A DNA stretch of 64,000 nt from Tenrec ecaudatus (GCF_050624435.1 NC_134539.1:146850025-146914024), one strand, 5' to 3'. Positions 21,169 through 31,836 are shown, counted from the stretch's first letter. Numbers and translations are program-made. The notes: a model not told the origin generated them from the sequence alone.

Positions 21169-21734
21169 TCTGAGGGAGGCAGACAGTTGGGTGAAGAGGA
21201 TACAGGATATCTCTTGCTCTAATCAGTAGCTTGTCCATGTCAGTCAGCCCATGAGTGGTGGGTCCAGCATGGCGCTCTCTGTCTGTGTTGTGCTGTCCAG
21301 CGACAACACATAGGTGAGTCCAGCATGCAGCTCCATCTGTGTTGTTTTATCCCACTGGATGCAAACAATCTCCTCTTTCTCTCACGTTACCTTTTTATGA
21401 ATGTTATATTTTATTATGCACCTATTTTATGACTTGTTACTTCATAAAAGGATTTGTTTACATTTCCACGATTTCTTGTCGTAGGTGGAGTATAACGCAT
21501 ACAGAGAAAACCAGGCCACGCAGAGCTGTGCAGCCCCCGCATTAGAACACTGCCAGCATCCTGGTAAACCTCCCATGTACGTGGTCTGTCTTCTTCTTTC
21601 CCCTTCCCTCCTCCTTCTTTCCCTCAGTAACGCCCCACCCCCCCGCCGCCCCTGCCCCTCTGAACCACTGACCTCCTCATAGCTTTTCAAGTATTTTCCT
21701 TTGCTGTGGAAACCATTTTCTTGTTTTTCCTGCC
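21169..21734. other. unassigned sequence
   Basis: A pyrimidine-rich patch at 21590-21655; otherwise nothing recognised. Confidence 0.3.
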
Positions 21735-22239
21735 TGTGTTAGTCTGGGTACATTAGAGAAACAAATCCACAAATACTCATATGGATAAGAGAGAGTTTTA
21801 TAGAAAGGGTAAGCGCATATCAAGAATACATCCTAACCCAGTGCTGCCCAAGCCCACACACAAGTCCAACATTAGCCCATACATCCGCTACCAGTCCACA
21901 AAGTCTTCCTCCATCTCACAAAGCGCACACAATGATGCCAACTGCAGAAAGAAAGCCGAATCAGTGAACATGTAAGCATCTCAGCGCTGGCAGGGGTCTC
22001 CACATGGGTGCTCCAGCATCGGGGTAGTTCCATGCAGCTTCTCTTTGGGGATGTCTTGCAGGAAGTGAGCCTTGCCAGATGACGCAGGGAACTGGCTAAG
22101 GCAGCTGCACCCTGGTCCGACCATCAGAGAGCAAGAGACCCGAGAACTAGAAAGGTGAGGCTCACTGAGCCACTTATCTCTCTGCTCTTCAATTAACCCC
22201 ACATGTTTATTGGCCAGGCTGGCCCAATAAGCGTTAACA
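21735..22239 (-). mobile_element. ERVL-type LTR, subfamily A
   Basis: The ends read TGTGTT...TTAACA on the plus strand (TG...CA on both strands). On the minus strand it starts near 22239 with the complement of 'ggccaggctggcccaataag', matching the solo LTR at 54130-54627 over the first 110 bp. The polyadenylation-side end is the complement of 'gttagtctgggtacattaga'. No internal retroviral sequence flanks it, so it is a solo LTR. A target duplication is not evident. Confidence 0.7.
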
Positions 22240-22547
22240 ATCTCACCCCTTTATAGTAATGGTGCTATGAAATACTTATCTTTATGAGATCGACTAAATT
22301 TACATAATGCCTTCCAATGCGGTCTATGTCTTGAGGCAACTGATGTCCCATCATTGTTTTTAGGGATGCATAAGATTCCCTGTGTGTATGCACCAGATTT
22401 ATTTATCCATTTCTCCACAGATGGACATTTTTTTACTTCCATCTTTTCCTTACTATTTGTTGTTGTGTTTTTTTTAAATCTAAGATAGCTTTGTTTTTAA
22501 ATCACTGAGACTTCAAAATTCAACAAAGTCCTACCAGCTGGTGTTTG
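22240..22547. other. unassigned sequence
   Basis: Nothing recognised; AT-rich. Confidence 0.3.
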
Positions 22548-22800
22548 TTGTCAGATGCTGTCCCGTTGGTTCCAACTCATGGTGGCCTTGTGTACAACAG
22601 AACGAAGCACGCCTGGGCCTGCGCCGTCCTCACAATTGTTATGTTGGAGCTGATCGTGGAAGCCATCATGCCAACCCATCTTGTCTAGGTCTCCCTCTTT
22701 TTCGCTACCTCTCTATTTTCCCCAAGCATGATGTCCGTTCCCAGGGACTGGTCCCTCCTGATAGCATGTCCAAAAACACATGGGACTGGTGGTAAGGCCC
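22548..22800 (-). mobile_element. RTE/BovB LINE 3' end
   Basis: The only minus-strand RTE tail in the window: 'ttgttgtcagatgctgtccc' and 'ggttccaactcatggtggcc' are complements of the family tail, followed by 'catgatgtccgttcccaggg'. Confidence 0.8.
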
Positions 22801-22864
22801 GATCAGTGACATAAGCTGTGAACATGGTGGTTAACCCCTTTTCAGAAGCCTCTTTGTGCATGTA

Positions 22865-23083
22865 CATAAATGAACCATCAAGTCTGTCTCTGCCAAGATG
22901 ATTGCGATTCATAGTGTCCCCATAGGATGGAGTAGAACTGCTCCTGGGGGCTTCCAATGTAGCAATCCTTACGGAAGCAGACCGACACACCTTTCTCTCA
23001 CCGAGCAGGTGGTGGTTCAAATTACCCACCTTTTGGATTGGAGGCAGGTGCTTACCCATTGAGCCATCAGGCCCCTTGTGCAT
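22865..23083 (-). mobile_element. AfroSINE
   Basis: 'atgattgcgattcatagtgt', 'cggaagcagaccgacacacc' and 'cttacccattgagccatcag' on the plus strand. Confidence 0.8.
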
Positions 23084-23399
23084 ATACAAGATACATACGA
23101 CTCTTTATAGGTGAGAGCACTGTCTTAGTCTCTGGTCTGTTCTATAATCTCCTTCTGCATGCAATGACATCTCGTGGATATCTTTTTAAGCCAATAAATA
23201 TATGTTATCACTGGGCACGAATGCAAAATCTTCTTTTGTATGTTTCAACCCTATATTGATTGTCCAGTTCTCTTTGTATTGGACTTTTAATGTTTTTGAT
23301 TGATAGCAATAAGCATGCTCGAGAATTTGTGTTTGGAAACAGGGGTGCTGGACTGACAGGCAAGTTCCTTGATCTTCTGACACATATTGCAGATGGATC
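23084..23399. other. unassigned sequence
   Basis: Nothing recognised. Confidence 0.3.
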
Positions 23400-23572
23400 G
23401 TGTGCCAGCCAGCAGCGAACTGCCACCCTCAAGGTCCGCGGAGCAAACCTACCAGTGCTCCATGGGAACAGGATGAGGGTGACGGCTCCTGTCAGGTTTA
23501 CAAGGCCTCTGGCGCCCTACAGAGGGTGGCAATGAGTCAGAATTGACTGGGGGCCATTTGGGTAGGTTTGGG
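23400..23572 (+). mobile_element. degraded AfroSINE
   Basis: Recognised mainly by its 3' half: 'ctacagagggtggcaatgag' and 'tcagaattgactgggggcca'. Confidence 0.6.
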
Positions 23573-23894
23573 TGGGCACACCTCTAGATGTGCCTCTCCC
23601 CAGCTCTTCATCTTTCTGTCTCTAGACTTCAAGACATTTCCATCTATGACTTCAAATGGGCAGACGTCACTTTTTACGAGATTTGGCATGCCATTTCTCT
23701 ACTCGAATGAAAAATATAAAACCTTAATCCAACTGGGGCACATGGGCTTTTGATTTCTACTTATGAAAAATCAAGTGACACATCTTTTCCTAAGGACAGC
23801 GGTCGAGTGGGTGAGGTAAAGTTTATTCTTTTTAGGGTGGTTTGTTTTTCTTTAATTATCCCTTATTTGGGACTCCTCTGGTTTAAAATGAAAA
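23573..23894. other. unassigned sequence
   Basis: Nothing recognised. Confidence 0.3.
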
Positions 23895-24143
23895 CAGAAA
23901 TCTCACTGCCATGGAATCGACTCTGACTCATAGTGACCGTATAGGACAGGGTAGAACTGCCTCACTCTGACTCCCAGTGACCCTAGATGACAGGGTAGAA
24001 CTGTCCCTGTGGGTTTCTAATCCTGTAACCCTTTGTGGGGCTAGAAAGCCTCATCTTTCTCCCAAGGAGCAGCTGATGATTTCAAACTGCTCACCTTGTG
24101 GTTAGGAGTCCAACTTGTAACCCACTATGCCACACAGGCCTAG
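23895..24143 (-). mobile_element. AfroSINE with internal 44-bp duplication
   Basis: Contains a tandem duplication of 44 bp (23921-23964 and 23965-24008, both starting 'ctctgact'). The rest follows the family layout to 'cactatgccacacaggcc'. Confidence 0.85.
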
Positions 24144-24302
24144 GTAGTAAAAACCCAACCACAGACCTCTTCTACCATCTCTCTACCCTGAAATCTCCAG
24201 AGGTCACTAGGCCTTATCCTCTTGGCATCTATCTTTCTATTCTTTTCTCTCTGTATTTGCAAATATAACATGTACACACAGAAATGCATGAATATAGTAT
24301 GT
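24144..24302. other. unassigned sequence
   Basis: Nothing recognised. Confidence 0.3.
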
Positions 24303-24746
24303 TGTAGTGGTTACATAATCTCATGTCAACTTGATAAGTAGAACGAAGGGGTGGAGTCTAGCCTGTAAGTCAGGTCACGGCCTGATGGTACTTCCTTGTG
24401 GGTGTGGGCTTTTCATAAGGAGGGTCCTGGGAACCTCCCCACTCCCCCCATCATTCTGTCTTCACCTTCCTGCTGACGAGCCACTTTGAGCCATGCTGGT
24501 GGAAGCTAGAGCCCTGGAGATCTGTCCACTGCCATTGGATCTACAGACTTTCCACCCACTGTGATCTTCCTGCCCATGTGGCTGCATGAGTCTGAAGAGG
24601 GATTTATGGACTAGTATTAGACTTGTGGACTTGATCTGGACTGGGTTGGGATACCTGCTTGATGAATAATTACTTCTTGATATAAAGCTCTCTCTTACAC
24701 ATGAGTATCTCTGGATTTGTCTTTCTAGTGAACCCAGTCTAACACA
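24303..24746 (+). mobile_element. solo ERVL-type LTR, subfamily B
   Basis: Starts TGTAGTGGTTACATAATC and ends AGTCTAACACA (TG...CA). An 'atataaagctctctcttaca' polyadenylation region lies 75 bp before the end. Flanks tatgt (24298-24302) and tacgt (24747-24751) fit a 5-bp target duplication with one transition. The overall layout resembles MLT2-type ERVL LTRs. No internal region is present. Confidence 0.75.
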
Positions 24747-24845
24747 TACGTCATTGTTCTGATGCTTGCTGCCTCATTTCATAATATAACTTGGAGGCCC
24801 CTCCAGGTCAGCTTTTCTTTCTAAATGAAGACTTCCCTCACTGCT

Positions 24846-24873
24846 ATGTGTGTGTGTGTGTATGTGTGTGTGT
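24846..24873. repeat. (TG)n microsatellite
   Basis: A short TG tract with a TA interruption. Confidence 0.9.
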
Positions 24874-24882
24874 ATACATACA

Positions 24883-25089
24883 TAGGAGCCCTGGTGGAGT
24901 AGTGCTTACACATTGGGCTGCAAACTGCAAGATTAGCAATTCAAAACCTCCAACTGCTTCATGGGAGAAAGATGAAGCTTTCTACTCCCATAATGAGTTA
25001 CAGCCTTGGAAACCCACAGAGGCAGTTCTACTCTGTCCTATAGAGCTGTCATGAGTTGTAATTGACTCAGTGGTAGAGAGTTTGCTTTG

Positions 25090-25091
<2 letters not shown>
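24883..25091 (+). mobile_element. AfroSINE
   Basis: A complete copy from 'aggagccctggtggagtagt' to 'cagtggtagagagtttgctt'. Its tail leads directly into a CA microsatellite, a common origin of such tracts. Confidence 0.9.

Positions 25092-25142
<51 letters not shown>
25092..25142. repeat. (CA)25 microsatellite
   Basis: An uninterrupted CA tract immediately downstream of an AfroSINE tail. Confidence 0.95.
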
Positions 25143-25144
<2 letters not shown>

Positions 25145-25156
25145 CTAATACTAAGT

Positions 25157-25690
25157 AGTCCGAGTGTTGTAGTGGGTTACTGGCTGGGATTTACAGTGAG
25201 GGCTAATTGCAAGGTTGACAGTTCAGACCCACCAGCTGCTCTGAGGGCTAAAGAGGAGGCTCTGTTGAAAAACAATCCAAGATATGACAAAGTAATAATT
25301 TATAAATTATCAAGGGCTCATGAGGGAGGGGGGAGCAGAAAAAAGAGGACCTGATGCAAAGGGCTTAAGTGGAGAACAAATGTTTTGAAAATGATTAGGG
25401 CAAAGAATGTACAGATGTGCTTTATACAACTGATGTATGTATATGTATGGATTGTGATAAGAGTTGTATGAGCCCCTAATAAAATGTAAAAAAAAGAAAA
25501 GGAAAAAAAAAAGAAAATGATTAGGGCAAAGAATGTACAGATGTGTGATAAGAGTTGTATGAGCCCCTAATAAAATGTTTAAAAAACGAACAATGATCCA
25601 CCGTCTCAGAAACCCACAGGAGCAGTCCTACTGTGTCCTACGGGATCGCTATGAGTTGGAACCAATTTGATGGCACCAACCAACAAGGAT
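25157..25690 (+). mobile_element. AfroSINE split by LINE tail
   Basis: The 5' half is 25157-25275 ('gctaattgcaaggttgacag'). The 3' half is 25588-25690 ('accgtctcagaaacccacag' to 'aatttgatggcacc'). The LINE tail between them is therefore the younger insertion. The words 'aacaatcca' and 'aacaatgatcca' at the two junctions may be an imperfect target duplication. Confidence 0.75.
25276..25587 (+). mobile_element. LINE 3' tail with repeated terminus
   Basis: Runs from 'gatatgacaaagtaataatt' through the terminal 'gagcccctaataaaatg' (25470-25486) and an A-rich spacer, then a shortened second terminus (25513-25580) that lacks the 'ctttatacaa...' segment but repeats 'gagcccctaataaaatg'. Confidence 0.75.
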
Positions 25691-26284
25691 GACACAAGGT
25701 ACTGTTGTTTTTCTAACGGTTCCCAACTGATGGACAGCCAGCCGGTTTCACTGTTAAGAACGATGACGCGTTAACCACAGTGCGTCCATGCGCCTTGGGG
25801 GACTCTTTCTCAAGGAGACGTCACCGAATCCAAATCGCTGGCCCGCAGGGAGAAGCACACTAGGAGTCCAGTTCCACGTAGATCCATGTTTCTCAGGCTT
25901 TCTTTCATGATTTCACTCCCTCCATCGGGGACAAGAAACTGAACTATTAAATGACATTAACGACTTGAATTCATTTACATTTAAATGAAATGTCTCCCTA
26001 ATGAGAGCAGGGGCTCAGACATAGCCCTGGCTGCGGTGAGGCTGGCCCAGGGGAGAGCGGGGTTTATTCTGTTGAATGCGTCAGAATCTAGCCAACGATG
26101 ACGAGGCCCATGAAATACTAGGCGGGGATTGCTGGGCAGGGTTCAGCGTTGGAGGCCGGCAACACACTGTAACATCTAACATATCTTTGACCCCTAAGAA
26201 CCCATCTTTGTCTCCTTAGGAAGGAGATCGCTGCCACTGAGGATGTATCATTTAGAGAAACACGAATTGAAAGCGTTTTCTTTG
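25691..26284. other. unique sequence, possibly constrained
   Basis: No transposon recognised. 25920-26010 contains 'gaattcatttacatttaaat', AT-rich with palindromic 'atttaaat', of the kind seen in conserved non-coding elements. This is only an impression. Confidence 0.3.
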
Positions 26285-26475
26285 GGGGCCTCTGCTGTTG
26301 GATAAGCACTGAACTGCTCACCGTGTGGTGGGTGCTTCGAAACCACCAGGTATTCCTCAGGAAAAAAACCAGGCTGTCCGTTCCTGTCCTGGAGTGGACA
26401 TGAGTTACAGCCGCAGACACCTTGCAGATGGTCGCTGGGGGTCAGAATGGGCTCCATGATGGTGGGTTTGGCTTG
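26285..26475 (+). mobile_element. degraded AfroSINE
   Basis: 'gtgcttcgaaaccaccaggt' in the head and 'gtcgctgggggtcagaatgg' in the tail; the middle is poorly preserved. Confidence 0.65.
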
Positions 26476-27184
26476 GGTTCTTTGGATGGAATGGGACACA
26501 ACTGTCTCACGGGGGTGCTCTCAGGCGCCTCCTCCCATCGCACTTGTGTCACGTCGTCGAACTCACGTCGCACGTGGTTCTCCTGCGGCCCTCCAAAGTT
26601 ATTTACCGAATTGAGCCGGACGTTTATCATGCAGTGTTCAGGAACATTAATATGCTTGCCACCAGGCAGAGCAGGTAGACAGTGCTAATTTGTTCTCCTT
26701 CCTCATCCATTAATTAATGCTGTCAGGAACTGCTGGAATATCACTCGATACTACACAGGGAAGGGAAAAAAAATCTAAAAAAAAAAAAATGGGGTTGAGC
26801 TGCCCGTCCTAAGTGCTGGCAGTTGTGTTCCTGTGCGGCGGCTCTGCCTGTTTCAGGGGGAGGGAATCTGGCTGATTCTGGGATAGAAGATCGGTGACAA
26901 GCAGGGTGGCAGGAACACCCAGCCGTTGCTCTTGTTCAGTGTGAGCAAGCCGGGTGCTTCTAGCAGAGATGTTGCTTCCTCAATGTGGAAAAAAGGTGAA
27001 CGGAAAGCCATGCCTTTTAGAAATCATTCCTTCTAGCTCTACATGGAAGCCTGCAATCCTATTCAAGGTGAGAAGAGGAGGGCGCTGAAGAAGCTCAAAG
27101 TCCCGGGACCAGGAGTCTTGGGCGAGGGGCGGTGACAAAAGCTGTTGTCAGGCTGCTGCCGAGAAGACCTGAAAACCCCCAATC
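26476..27184. other. unique sequence, possibly constrained
   Basis: 26570-26745 is free of recognised repeats and holds homeodomain-type cores ('atccattaattaatgctgtc', 'ggaacattaatatgcttgcc'). The remainder to 27184 is unassigned. Confidence 0.3.
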
Positions 27185-27390
27185 CAAGTCCGTTGCCTTT
27201 GAGTTGATTCTGACTCACGGTCACCCCCATAAATTTCAGAGAACTGTTGCACTGGCTTGTCCTTGTTATAATCTTGATGAAAGCATATCCCCGGGCCTCT
27301 CTTGTGGGGCAGCACTGGGTGGGTGGGTTTGAACCGCCAACCTTCAGTTTGTAGCCAAGCGCCAACCGTGGGCACCACCCGGGACCTGAA
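27185..27390 (-). mobile_element. AfroSINE
   Basis: 'gttgcctttgagttgattct', 'gggtttgaaccgccaacctt' and 'gggcaccacccgggacc'; the central part is diverged. Confidence 0.75.
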
Positions 27391-27444
27391 AGCAGGCAGC
27401 CAGCCATCTTTTTAGCGAGAAAAGCCCTGTCCCGTGTTCCCTCG

Positions 27445-27635
27445 TGGGGCTCTGGCTGTAGGTGGGGGATGCGATCTGGAAGGTCAGCAGTTCAAAACCA
27501 CCAGCCTCTCCAAGGAAGACTGAGGAGGCTTTCTGGTCTCATAAAGATTCACCGTCTTGGACACCCACAGGGGCAGTCCCTCTCTCTTCCATGGTTACTT
27601 TGAGCTGAAATCAACTTGATAGCAGAAAATTTGTT
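27445..27635 (+). mobile_element. AfroSINE
   Basis: 'ggtcagcagttcaaaaccac', 'gtctcataaagattcaccgt' and 'gctgaaatcaacttgatagc'. Confidence 0.8.
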
Positions 27636-27943
27636 GGTGTTGTTTGTTTACTTGTTTAGTGTTCCTTCCACCATGTGTGGCCTGATTCTCTTGGGAAAAT
27701 TACTCGGTGGCTCTGGTCTTCAGGCGAACGAAGGGGTGAACCGGAAGCTGAAAGACTTTGCTCACATTACCGGGGTGGAGAAACTTCACGTCACACCATT
27801 CAGAACTGCAGCTTAGAGCTAATAAAATGCGAATGCAGGAACAACAGGGACTTTCTGGAGCTGCAAGCAAAGGTTTTATGGGTGTTTTTCTTGCCCGTGT
27901 GATGGATTAGGAAAAGCACAGTGAACGCATCAGACTACCGGTC
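27636..27943. other. unassigned sequence
   Basis: Nothing recognised. A plus frame at 27616-27816 lacks domain support. Confidence 0.3.
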
Positions 27944-28035
27944 TCCACGAACTTGCGTGTCATCCTTGCGCAGGGGCCATGCTAATCTTCTCTGTATCGT
28001 TCCAGTTTCAGTACAGGTGCTGCCGAAGCGAGCAC
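27944..28035 (-). pseudogene. U6 snRNA pseudogene
   Basis: On the minus strand it starts at 28035 with GTGCTCGCTTCGGCAGCAC, the U6 5' stem. It continues through GGAACGATACAGAGAAGATT, AGCATGGCCCCTGCGCAAGG and ATGACACGCAAGTTCGTG, covering the invariant ACAGAGA box and the U4-pairing region. Homology stops after about 92 of the usual 107 nt, and the terminal U run is replaced by unrelated sequence. Four or more substitutions lie between positions 19 and 35. No TATA box or proximal sequence element is visible upstream. It is a retro-pseudogene of the spliceosomal RNA, not an active gene. Confidence 0.9.
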
Positions 28036-28321
28036 CAGCCTCCCGGTCTTGTTGATCTTACTAGTTGCATGTGAAGAGGTCTTTAAAACATGTGATGGGA
28101 AGCTTATTTAAACAAGAATGTGAGGGGTGTATAAAGATAGGGCTTCTAAAAGCCAATAGATGGTCAGAGTTCGTGAAAATAACTCACACGTAAAGACTGA
28201 ATATGGTTTTTGCAAAAATGGTGAAGATACATCTTGAAAGAATACAGTTTGGGAATCGGTGATTTATGCTTTAGAATTTGTTCCGCTGGCTGGTGCTTCG
28301 CATGAACTTTCTGGAAGCAAT

Positions 28322-28368
28322 TTAAAAAAATCATTTTATTGGGGGCTCATATAGCTCTTATCACAAGC
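28322..28368 (-). mobile_element. LINE 3' terminus fragment
   Basis: 'tcattttattgggggctcat' and 'agctcttatcacaa' are the complement of the last 45 bp of the local LINE 3' family, so this is a very short, strongly 5'-truncated insertion. Confidence 0.65.
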
Positions 28369-28379
28369 TGGAAGCAATT

Positions 28380-28630
28380 TCGTGTGATTTTCTTTATATG
28401 AAAATCAGGATAAGTAAATCTCTAGAGACAGTCACTTGACGACTGGCTCTTAGGGTTGTGACAGGGGAGGCTGGTGGCGGTGGTGGGGATGGGGACCTAA
28501 CAATGGTGGGTACAAGAAAGAAGAAAATATTCTAAAATTGATTGTCGTGATGGATGTCCGACTCTCTTAGATATATTTAAACCATTGCATTGTATGATAC
28601 ATGAATTACATGTCAATAAAACTGTTTAAG
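28380..28630 (+). mobile_element. old L1M 3' end
   Basis: Ends with 'gcattgtatgatacatgaat' and 'acatgtcaataaaactg', parallel to 570-812. It represents the mammal-wide L1 lineage rather than the afrotherian LINE 3' family. Confidence 0.65.
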
Positions 28631-28814
28631 AAAAAGAATCTTTCACTGTGCTTTCTGCCCCTGCGAAGGCGGTACAGTGAAGTCCTGGTGCTACTACAGA
28701 AGCACAAAAAATTTTCTCTTAAAAATACTCACAGGTCGTGGAGTAGGGAACCAGTGGAGAGGTCTGGGAGGCTGGCCCCAGCACCAAAAATTAAGTGGAT
28801 TCCAGCCCCTCCCC

Positions 28815-30357
28815 CGAAAAGAATTTGTTTCAAAGGACGAAATTGATTCTGCAGCTTCAGGAGATGGACATATCTGATCAGAGCACACGGGAGCAGATGA
28901 AGGGGCAGGAGGAGAGAGTGGGACACAGCCTGGCCCACCAGGCCGTGAGGATGGTGTTCCTGAGTAGAGCAGCCAGTTCACAGAGAGAACAACATGGCTG
29001 GCCCTACTATGAGACATGATGCCCCTCAGTGACTAAGGGCGATACAGGGGACAGCACCGGAGACACAGTGTGGGAATTGCACCTGACCTGATCCCACCAC
29101 ACAGAGGCAAAGCACTGGGGGAGTGCAGTGGAACAGCAAGGGAATGGAGTGGCAAGGTCCCCAGGGAATGCTGAAAGTGGACTTTGGGGCCAGGGCGTGG
29201 TGCCCCAACAGACTGGACTGGAAAACGCTCCTAAGGGCCAGCAAACAATCCTTGAACTAACTACAAGCTTTTCTTTTGTGAAGTGTTTTGTTTTGTTCTT
29301 TGTCAGTGGTTTGTTTTTGTTGTTTTGTTGTCTGGTTGTATACTGTTGCTTTGTTTTTTTTTCTCTGTCTTGTTTTCGTGCATGTTAGTGTCTCCACAGG
29401 TCTGTCTGAATAGGACAGGCTGGATGAACTATCTGGAGGAAAAACAACGGGACCGACAGTTCCAGGGGGGCTTGGGGTGGAGGGAGGTGGGGGGGTAAGG
29501 AAGTGGTGTTAACAAACACAGGGACAAGGGAACAACATGGGACCCAAAATGGTAGTGAGGGGGGAGTGGTAGGCCTGGTGGGGAATGATCAAGGGTAAGG
29601 TTGCGTAGAGAAGAGGTATAGCTGTAGCCCAGGTGGGGACAGAGCATGGTAGTGGGGCAGGAAGAAAGTCAAGGGAGATGGAGGAAGGAGCTGGGAGTCA
29701 AGGGGCATTTATGGAGGTCTAGACAAAGACATGTACATACAAATATATATATGAGGATGGAGAAAGAGATCTATGTGTCTATATTTATAGGTTTAGTATT
29801 AAGGTGGCGGAATGACCTTGGGCCTCTACTCAAGCACTCCCTCAATGCATGAATACTTTCTTTTATTAAATTGGCACTCTATGATGCTCACCCTCCCGAC
29901 ACAACTGCTGAAGCCAAAGTGGGTGAACAAGTAAATATGGTGAAGAAAGCTGATGGTGCCCGGCTATCAAAAGAGATAGTGACTGGGGTCTTAAAAGCTT
30001 GAAGATACACAAGCGGCCATCTAGCTCAGAAGCAACAAAGCCCACATGGAAGAACACACCAACCTGTGTGATTGCGTGGTCCCGAAGGGATCAGTTATCA
30101 GGCATCAAAGAACAAAAAATCATATCATTGGCTGCACACCTCCATGATATGATCGCCGAAGACAAACAGGTGCATAAGCAAATGTGGGGAAGAAAGCTGA
30201 TGGTGCCTGGCTATCGAAAGAGATAGTGTCTGGGGTCTTAAAGGCTTTGAGGTGAACAAGCAGCCATCTAGCTCAGAGGCAATAAAGCCCACATGGAAGA
30301 AGCACACCATCCGGTGCGATCACGAGGCGCCAAAGGGACCAGGTATAAGGCATCATG

Positions 30358-30435
<78 letters not shown>

Positions 30436-31080
30436 CACCATAGTGAATAAAGGGGGAAGTGCAGAGTGGAGACCCAAGGCCCAAATGTCGACCACTGGAG
30501 ATCCCCTCATAGAGGGGTTTAGGAGAGGAGATGGGTCAGTCAGGTGCATTGTAGTACCTATGAAGAACACAGCTTTCCCCCAGATCCTGGATGCTTCCTC
30601 CCCCAACTCCCATGATCCGAATTCTACCTTGCAGGACTGGATAGGGCAGAGGTTGTACACTGGTGCATATGGGAGCTGGAGGCATAGGGAATCCAGGGTG
30701 GACAATACCTTCAGGACCAGGGGTGTGGGGGGCGATGCTGGGAGAGTGGAGGGTGAGTGGGTTGGAAAGGGGGAACTGATTACAAGGATCCACATGTGAC
30801 CTCCTCCCTGGGAGATGGACGGCAGAGAAGGGGGGGAAGGGAGACTCCAGATAGGGCAAGATATGACAAAATAACAATCTATGAATTTTCAAGGGCTCAT
30901 GAGGGAGGGGGGAGTGAGGAGGGAGGGGAAAAAAAAGAGGACCTGATACAGAGGGCTTAAGTGGAGAGCAAATGCTTTGAGAGTGATTAGGGCAAAGAAT
31001 GTACGGATGTGCTTTATACAATTGATGTATGTATATGTGTGGATTGTGATAAGAGTTGTATGAGTCCCTAATAAAATGTA
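28815..31080 (+). mobile_element. afrotherian LINE 3' region, long copy 1
   Basis: A 2.27-kb non-coding element ending in 'gtccctaataaaatgtaaa'. Landmarks in order: 'gatcagagcacacgggagca' (28874), 'gggaattgcacctgacctga' (29069), a T/G-rich stretch (29270-29380), 'ggtctgtctgaataggacag' (29399), 'cctctactcaagcactccct' (29823), then two tandem copies of a 245-bp block (about 29920-30120 and 30165-30350), each with 'ctggggtcttaaa' and 'aagcccacatggaagaa'. The closest relatives are 38007-40073 and the inverted 48097-49550. I infer an L1 3' UTR from the form. No reverse transcriptase is attached. Confidence 0.7.
30360..30432. repeat. (AT)21(TG)15 compound microsatellite
   Basis: Sits inside long copy 1, where copy 38007-40073 has plain sequence, so it expanded after insertion. 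The open frames of 161-175 codons over this area, on both strands, owe their length to it. Confidence 0.97.
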
Positions 31081-31205
31081 AAAAAAGAAAAGAAAAAGAA
31101 AATGATTAGGGCAAAGAATGTACAGATGTGCTTTATACAATTGATTTATGCATATGTATGGATTGTGATAAGAGTTGTATGAGCCCCTAATAAAATGTTT
31201 TTAAA
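31081..31205 (+). mobile_element. repeated LINE terminus
   Basis: After an A-rich spacer the last 100 bp of the family recur ('aatgattagggcaaagaatg' to 'gagcccctaataaaatg'), with their own A-rich tail. Confidence 0.75.
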
Positions 31206-31224
31206 AAAATACTCACAGGTAACA

Positions 31225-31432
31225 TTTCTTGACGGCTCGCTGCTCCAAACACTATTTTAAGGGATCTACATGTGCTGGTTTCCTGGCTTGGCTTTAACCC
31301 TATCATGTTGGAAGCTACATACCATCATCATCAGCAGCAGCATCACTCCCATTTTACAGATGAGGACATCAAGGCCCAGAGAGCATTTGGCTCAAGGCTC
31401 CAGCGTTAGTAAGTTAGGAGACCGACTAGCTG
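31225..31432 (-). mobile_element. MIR SINE
   Basis: The complement-strand core 'cccattttacagatgaggac' with 'atcaaggcccagagagcatt' and 'tccagcgttagtaagttagg' is diagnostic of MIR in reverse orientation. A mammal-wide, ancient SINE. Confidence 0.8.
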
Positions 31433-31547
31433 TAGGCGCTGGAGTCCCAGGGTGGTGCAAATGGTTACAGGCTTTGACCACTAGACCAAAGGTTGATGGT
31501 TGAGCCCACTCAGAAGATCCTGGCAGGACAGGTCTGGTGATCTGCCT

Positions 31548-31836
31548 CCACAACATCAGTCTCCACACTTTGAGACCAGAAGAACTAGATGGTGCCCAGC
31601 TGTCTACCAACTGCTCTGGAAAGGATCACAGTAGGGACTTTTGCATGGAGTGGGAGAAAACTGTGGACGAGAACTCAGAATCATAAAAGAGACCAGGCTT
31701 GCCTGTTGGATAGAGACTGGTGGGCCACCTCCATGACTATGGCTCTCAGTCCCGTCCCCCCCCCCCCCCCCCCCGGGGCAGCACTGAGCTCATCCCATGT
31801 TGGAATACTCCATCATTTAAGAACACCATTTACTCA
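31548..31836 (+). mobile_element. old afrotherian L1 3' UTR fragment
   Basis: 'gaccagaagaactagatggt', 'ctggaaaggatcacagtagg' and 'taaaagagaccaggctt' match 40733-41012 and resemble elephant-type L1 3' UTR. Contains a 19-C run. Confidence 0.6.
31756..31774. repeat. poly(C)19 tract
   Basis: Nineteen consecutive C residues followed by four G residues. Unusually long for a mammalian mononucleotide C run. Confidence 0.95.

Noticed and set aside
22685-23089. 134-codon minus-strand frame
   Set aside because: Composed of an AfroSINE and the end of an RTE tail read in reverse.
30268-30799. Open frames of 168-175 codons on both strands
   Set aside because: Their length comes from the AT/TG microsatellite and flanking LINE 3' sequence, giving runs of Tyr-Ile and Cys-Val or Thr-His; not a gene.
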